Assembly: GCA_050123335.1 (NCBI GenBank)
Contig: JASFHH010000003.1
Location: 11,524 to 75,523, forward strand
Length of the DNA stretch: 64,000 nt
Source of the DNA: JASFHF01 sp050123335
Lineage (GTDB): Bacteria > Pseudomonadota > Gammaproteobacteria > UBA12402
Direction of reading: 5' to 3'
This document shows positions 62,249 through 64,000 of this stretch, one piece after another. Numbering within the stretch: the stretch's first letter is position 1; each line of letters begins with the position of its first letter. A program made the position numbers and the translations under genes. The notes beneath the pieces are model-generated. The model worked only from the letters and a program-made list of their open reading frames with translations. It did not search any database and was not told where the DNA came from.

Positions 62249-62325
62249 GGGGTGTTGCAGAATAAAATTGATTGCAGTATTCTTAAAAAGTGGATTTGTT
62301 TTTTTGTGATTATAAGGAGATAGTT

Positions 62326-62541
62326 ATGCGAACTTTAATGGTTATTTTTTGTTCAGTGATGTTGATTGGTCTGGTTGGCTGTAATAATATCAGGAATCGT
62401 GATGTTGGTACTGTAGTTGGTGCAGGTGCTGGTGCTTTAGCGGGGCATGCAATTAGTGGTGGTTCAACTGCGGCAACCGTGGGCGGTGCAGTAGTTGGCG
62501 GCGTTGCCGGTCATTACATTGGTAAAAAAACAGAGCATTAA
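62326..62541 (+). CDS. Glycine-zipper lipoprotein
   Basis: The 71-residue protein from ATG 62326 has AAGGAGAT upstream. The lipobox is LVGC; the mature part carries two glycine-zipper helices (VVGAGAGALAGHAISGG and VGGAVVGGVAGHYIGKK). It resembles SlyB/OsmB-type small outer-membrane lipoproteins. Confidence 0.78.
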   Translation: MRTLMVIFCSVMLIGLVGCNNIRNRDVGTVVGAGAGALAGHAISGGSTAATVGGAVVGGVAGHYIGKKTEH

Positions 62542-62586
62542 TATTGTAGATAAAGAAATACAATATTAGATGTGAGTTCAAGCTGT

Positions 62587-62656
62587 CTTACGATAGATAG
62601 AAATAATAATTACGATCTATGGAAGTTATCCCGGAAATGTGCTGCGCAATTATCCG
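62587..62656. repeat. Family E element, copy 2 (reverse)
   Basis: TCTTACGATAGATAGAAATA then ATTACGATCTATGGAAGTTA and a CCGGA...TCCGG stem. It is the reverse complement of the element at 55741-55804, with a different terminal hairpin. Confidence 0.7.
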
Positions 62657-62715
62657 GAATCTAAGCTGTTTTGATATCAATTTCTTGCTAATTTATGAAG
62701 TTTTTATTATCTTAG

Positions 62716-62748
62716 ATGCGCTGATTGCATTGCGATCAGCGCATTTTT
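62716..62748 (+). terminator. Rho-independent terminator before tRNA-Arg
   Basis: ATGCGCTGAT and ATCAGCGCAT pair around a 9-base loop, followed by TTTTCATTT. Confidence 0.65.
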
Positions 62749-62755
62749 CATTTAT

Positions 62756-62829
62756 GCGCCCGTAGCTCAACTGGATAGAGTACCAGGCTTCGAACCTGGG
62801 TGTTGGGGGTTCGAGTCCCTCCGGGCGCG
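62756..62829 (+). tRNA. tRNA-Arg (anticodon TCG)
   Basis: Acceptor arms GCGCCCG and CGGGCGC, D-arm GCTCAACTGGATAGAGT, anticodon stem CCAGG/CCTGG with loop CTTCGAA (anticodon TCG) and T-arm GGGGGTTCGAGTCCCTC. CCA is not encoded. It is the likely attachment site for the neighbouring integrase. Confidence 0.93.
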
Positions 62830-62920
62830 AGATAATTTCCTTTAATAATCATTTAGTTATCCCATCGCTTTCCGAAGTACATTCACAACAACCTTATGCT
62901 TGGCGGGAGATTGGCGGAAC

Positions 62921-64000
62921 CTAGCTTTGCAAACTTGCAAGACTTCCGATTTTACGTGTGCTTTTGAGAATTGTCAGTACCGGACTTTGCTTTTTTGAAT
63001 CACAAACTTTATTTGCAGCTGTAATCAAATTTTTAACTTCTGCTGCGGAATAATGAGTCGTAATTCTTCCTGATCGATGACCAAGTAAATCCTGTCTATC
63101 CTCAAAAGCAACTCCAACCGAACGCAATCTTCTGCCAAAAGTATGTTTCAAGTCATGTACCCGAACTTGTAGCAAATTAGCTCGTTCTTTTGCCTTCCTC
63201 CATGCAGTATTGTTTATCCTGCGAATCGGATGGCCTTTATAAGTAAAAACATAGGTTGAATCGATATCGCGCCGTTGCTCAATAATATTTTTTGCAGCAT
63301 CGTTAAGAACAACCAATCTGTCTTCACCGTTTTTAACCATTGATTGCATACGTCCATTTCTAACAATCCAGGCGGGAATAATAAAAACACTTGTTCCTAA
63401 TTCCGGAATCGGTGTTTCCCATTCCCAACGTAATTGACAAACTTCCTGTTCCCGACAACCCGTGTTTACTTTGTATAAACACATTTGCTTTAAATGTTCG
63501 GGCAGTTCATTAAACAATCGGTCTTGTTCATCCCATGAAATTGGATAGGGCTGACGACCGTCTTTTGTCGACAGCAATTTAATTCTTGGCGCATTTGCCA
63601 GCCAAGTTAAACCGTTCTCATCAATCCATTCCATCGAAGCAAGATTCAAAATACGTCTAACAACGCCTAAAGCAATGTTAATCGTTTTATTCTTGCATCC
63701 CTGACGCTTTCTTGCGTCAATAAACGATTGCAATGAACCTGTATGAATTTTATTTAATGTTAAAGAGCCAACAAAAGGATCTAACAACTCAAGATTAAGC
63801 ACGGCATTTTCGATACTTGATTGATGCATATTTTCTTTCAAATATCTTGTTGCAGCTTCCCGGAAAGTACGCGCTGGGCGTACTCCAAAAACTTGCGCTT
63901 CTCTAAGTTGTTCAGATCTTCTTGCTAAAAATTTCTCCGCTTCAACGAGCGAACTTGTTCCAGTATTTTCAAGAACTCGCTGTCCGAAGATTCTTTTATC
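62921..64000 (-). CDS. Tyrosine-recombinase integrase, N-terminus outside the window
   Basis: The frame stays open to the window edge (about 359 residues seen), so TTG 63841 is not the start. An N-terminal SAM-like core-binding domain (TFREAATRYLKENM through RRILNLASMEW) is followed by the catalytic domain: Arg in NTGCREQEVCQLRW, HDLKHTFGRRLRS (His with Lys for the usual Arg in HxxR, a known subfamily variant), LLGHRSGRITTHYS with the His and Tyr. It points away from the tRNA-Arg 91 bases from its stop, typical of an integrated island. Confidence 0.9.
   Translation of the reverse strand, partial: DKRIFGQRVLENTGTSSLVEAEKFLARRSEQLREAQVFGVRPARTFREAATRYLKENMHQSSIENAVLNLELLDPFVGSLTLNKIHTGSLQSFIDARKRQGCKNKTINIALGVVRRILNLASMEWIDENGLTWLANAPRIKLLSTKDGRQPYPISWDEQDRLFNELPEHLKQMCLYKVNTGCREQEVCQLRWEWETPIPELGTSVFIIPAWIVRNGRMQSMVKNGEDRLVVLNDAAKNIIEQRRDIDSTYVFTYKGHPIRRINNTAWRKAKERANLLQVRVHDLKHTFGRRLRSVGVAFEDRQDLLGHRSGRITTHYSAAEVKNLITAANKVCDSKKQSPVLTILKSTRKIGSLASLQS

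Overview
The window is an AT-rich stretch of a gammaproteobacterial chromosome. Gene content points to an intracellular, host-associated member of the Legionellales (Legionella/Coxiella-like): a Com1/DsbA2-type oxidoreductase, a chromosomal R64-like type IVB pilus locus, and two proteins carrying eukaryotic ubiquitin-pathway domains (an F-box/RCC1 protein ending in a CaaX box and a U-box protein). The order-level placement is inference from gene families; no marker phylogeny was possible.

Layout. 1-7 kb: groEL 3' end, DsbA2/Com1-like protein, HAD phosphatase, glyQ-glyS-gmhB operon, and a YhcG-type nuclease cut short by an in-frame stop. 7.5-17 kb: thin-pilus operon (TcpQ-like, PilN secretin, PilO, PilP, PilQ ATPase, PilR, four pilin-like proteins, one exported protein), with a second TcpQ-like gene at 17.9 kb. 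17-29 kb: housekeeping genes (M50 protease, lptM, esterase, guaC, rsmB-fmt-def, ruvX, a DsbB-like protein that has lost key cysteines, yrbG) and a candidate small RNA. 29-35 kb: AddA-like and AddB-like helicase/nuclease pair, both carrying palindromic repeat insertions in frame. 35-41 kb: hydrolase, Rap1a-like protein, XRE regulator, degenerate histidine kinase, and the F-box/RCC1/CaaX protein. 40-48 kb: ArnT-like glycosyltransferase, two MFS transporters, and an Aas-like three-domain acyltransferase. 48-54 kb: AT-rich spacer with three DnaA boxes, AHCY-like protein, PAS-HK-REC-Hpt hybrid kinase, and a two-domain lectin-like exported protein. 54-58 kb: cysZ and mlaFEDCB. 58-62 kb: U-box protein, alcohol dehydrogenase, archease-rtcB. 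62.7-64 kb: tRNA-Arg followed by a tyrosine integrase that runs off the edge, so an integrated element probably starts here.

The most distinctive global feature is the density of short palindromic repeats. At least five families are visible: (A) about 110-bp long hairpins with a conserved core and locus-specific arms (5 copies); (B) GGGGCCGGGTC-ended elements, two of which abut stop codons (4 copies); (C) TGTCATCCCGCGG elements, some inside coding sequences; (D) nested AT-rich inverted repeats; (E) a TTTCTATCTATCGTAAG element (2 copies). Several annotated start codons were moved downstream because the longer ORFs begin inside such repeats.
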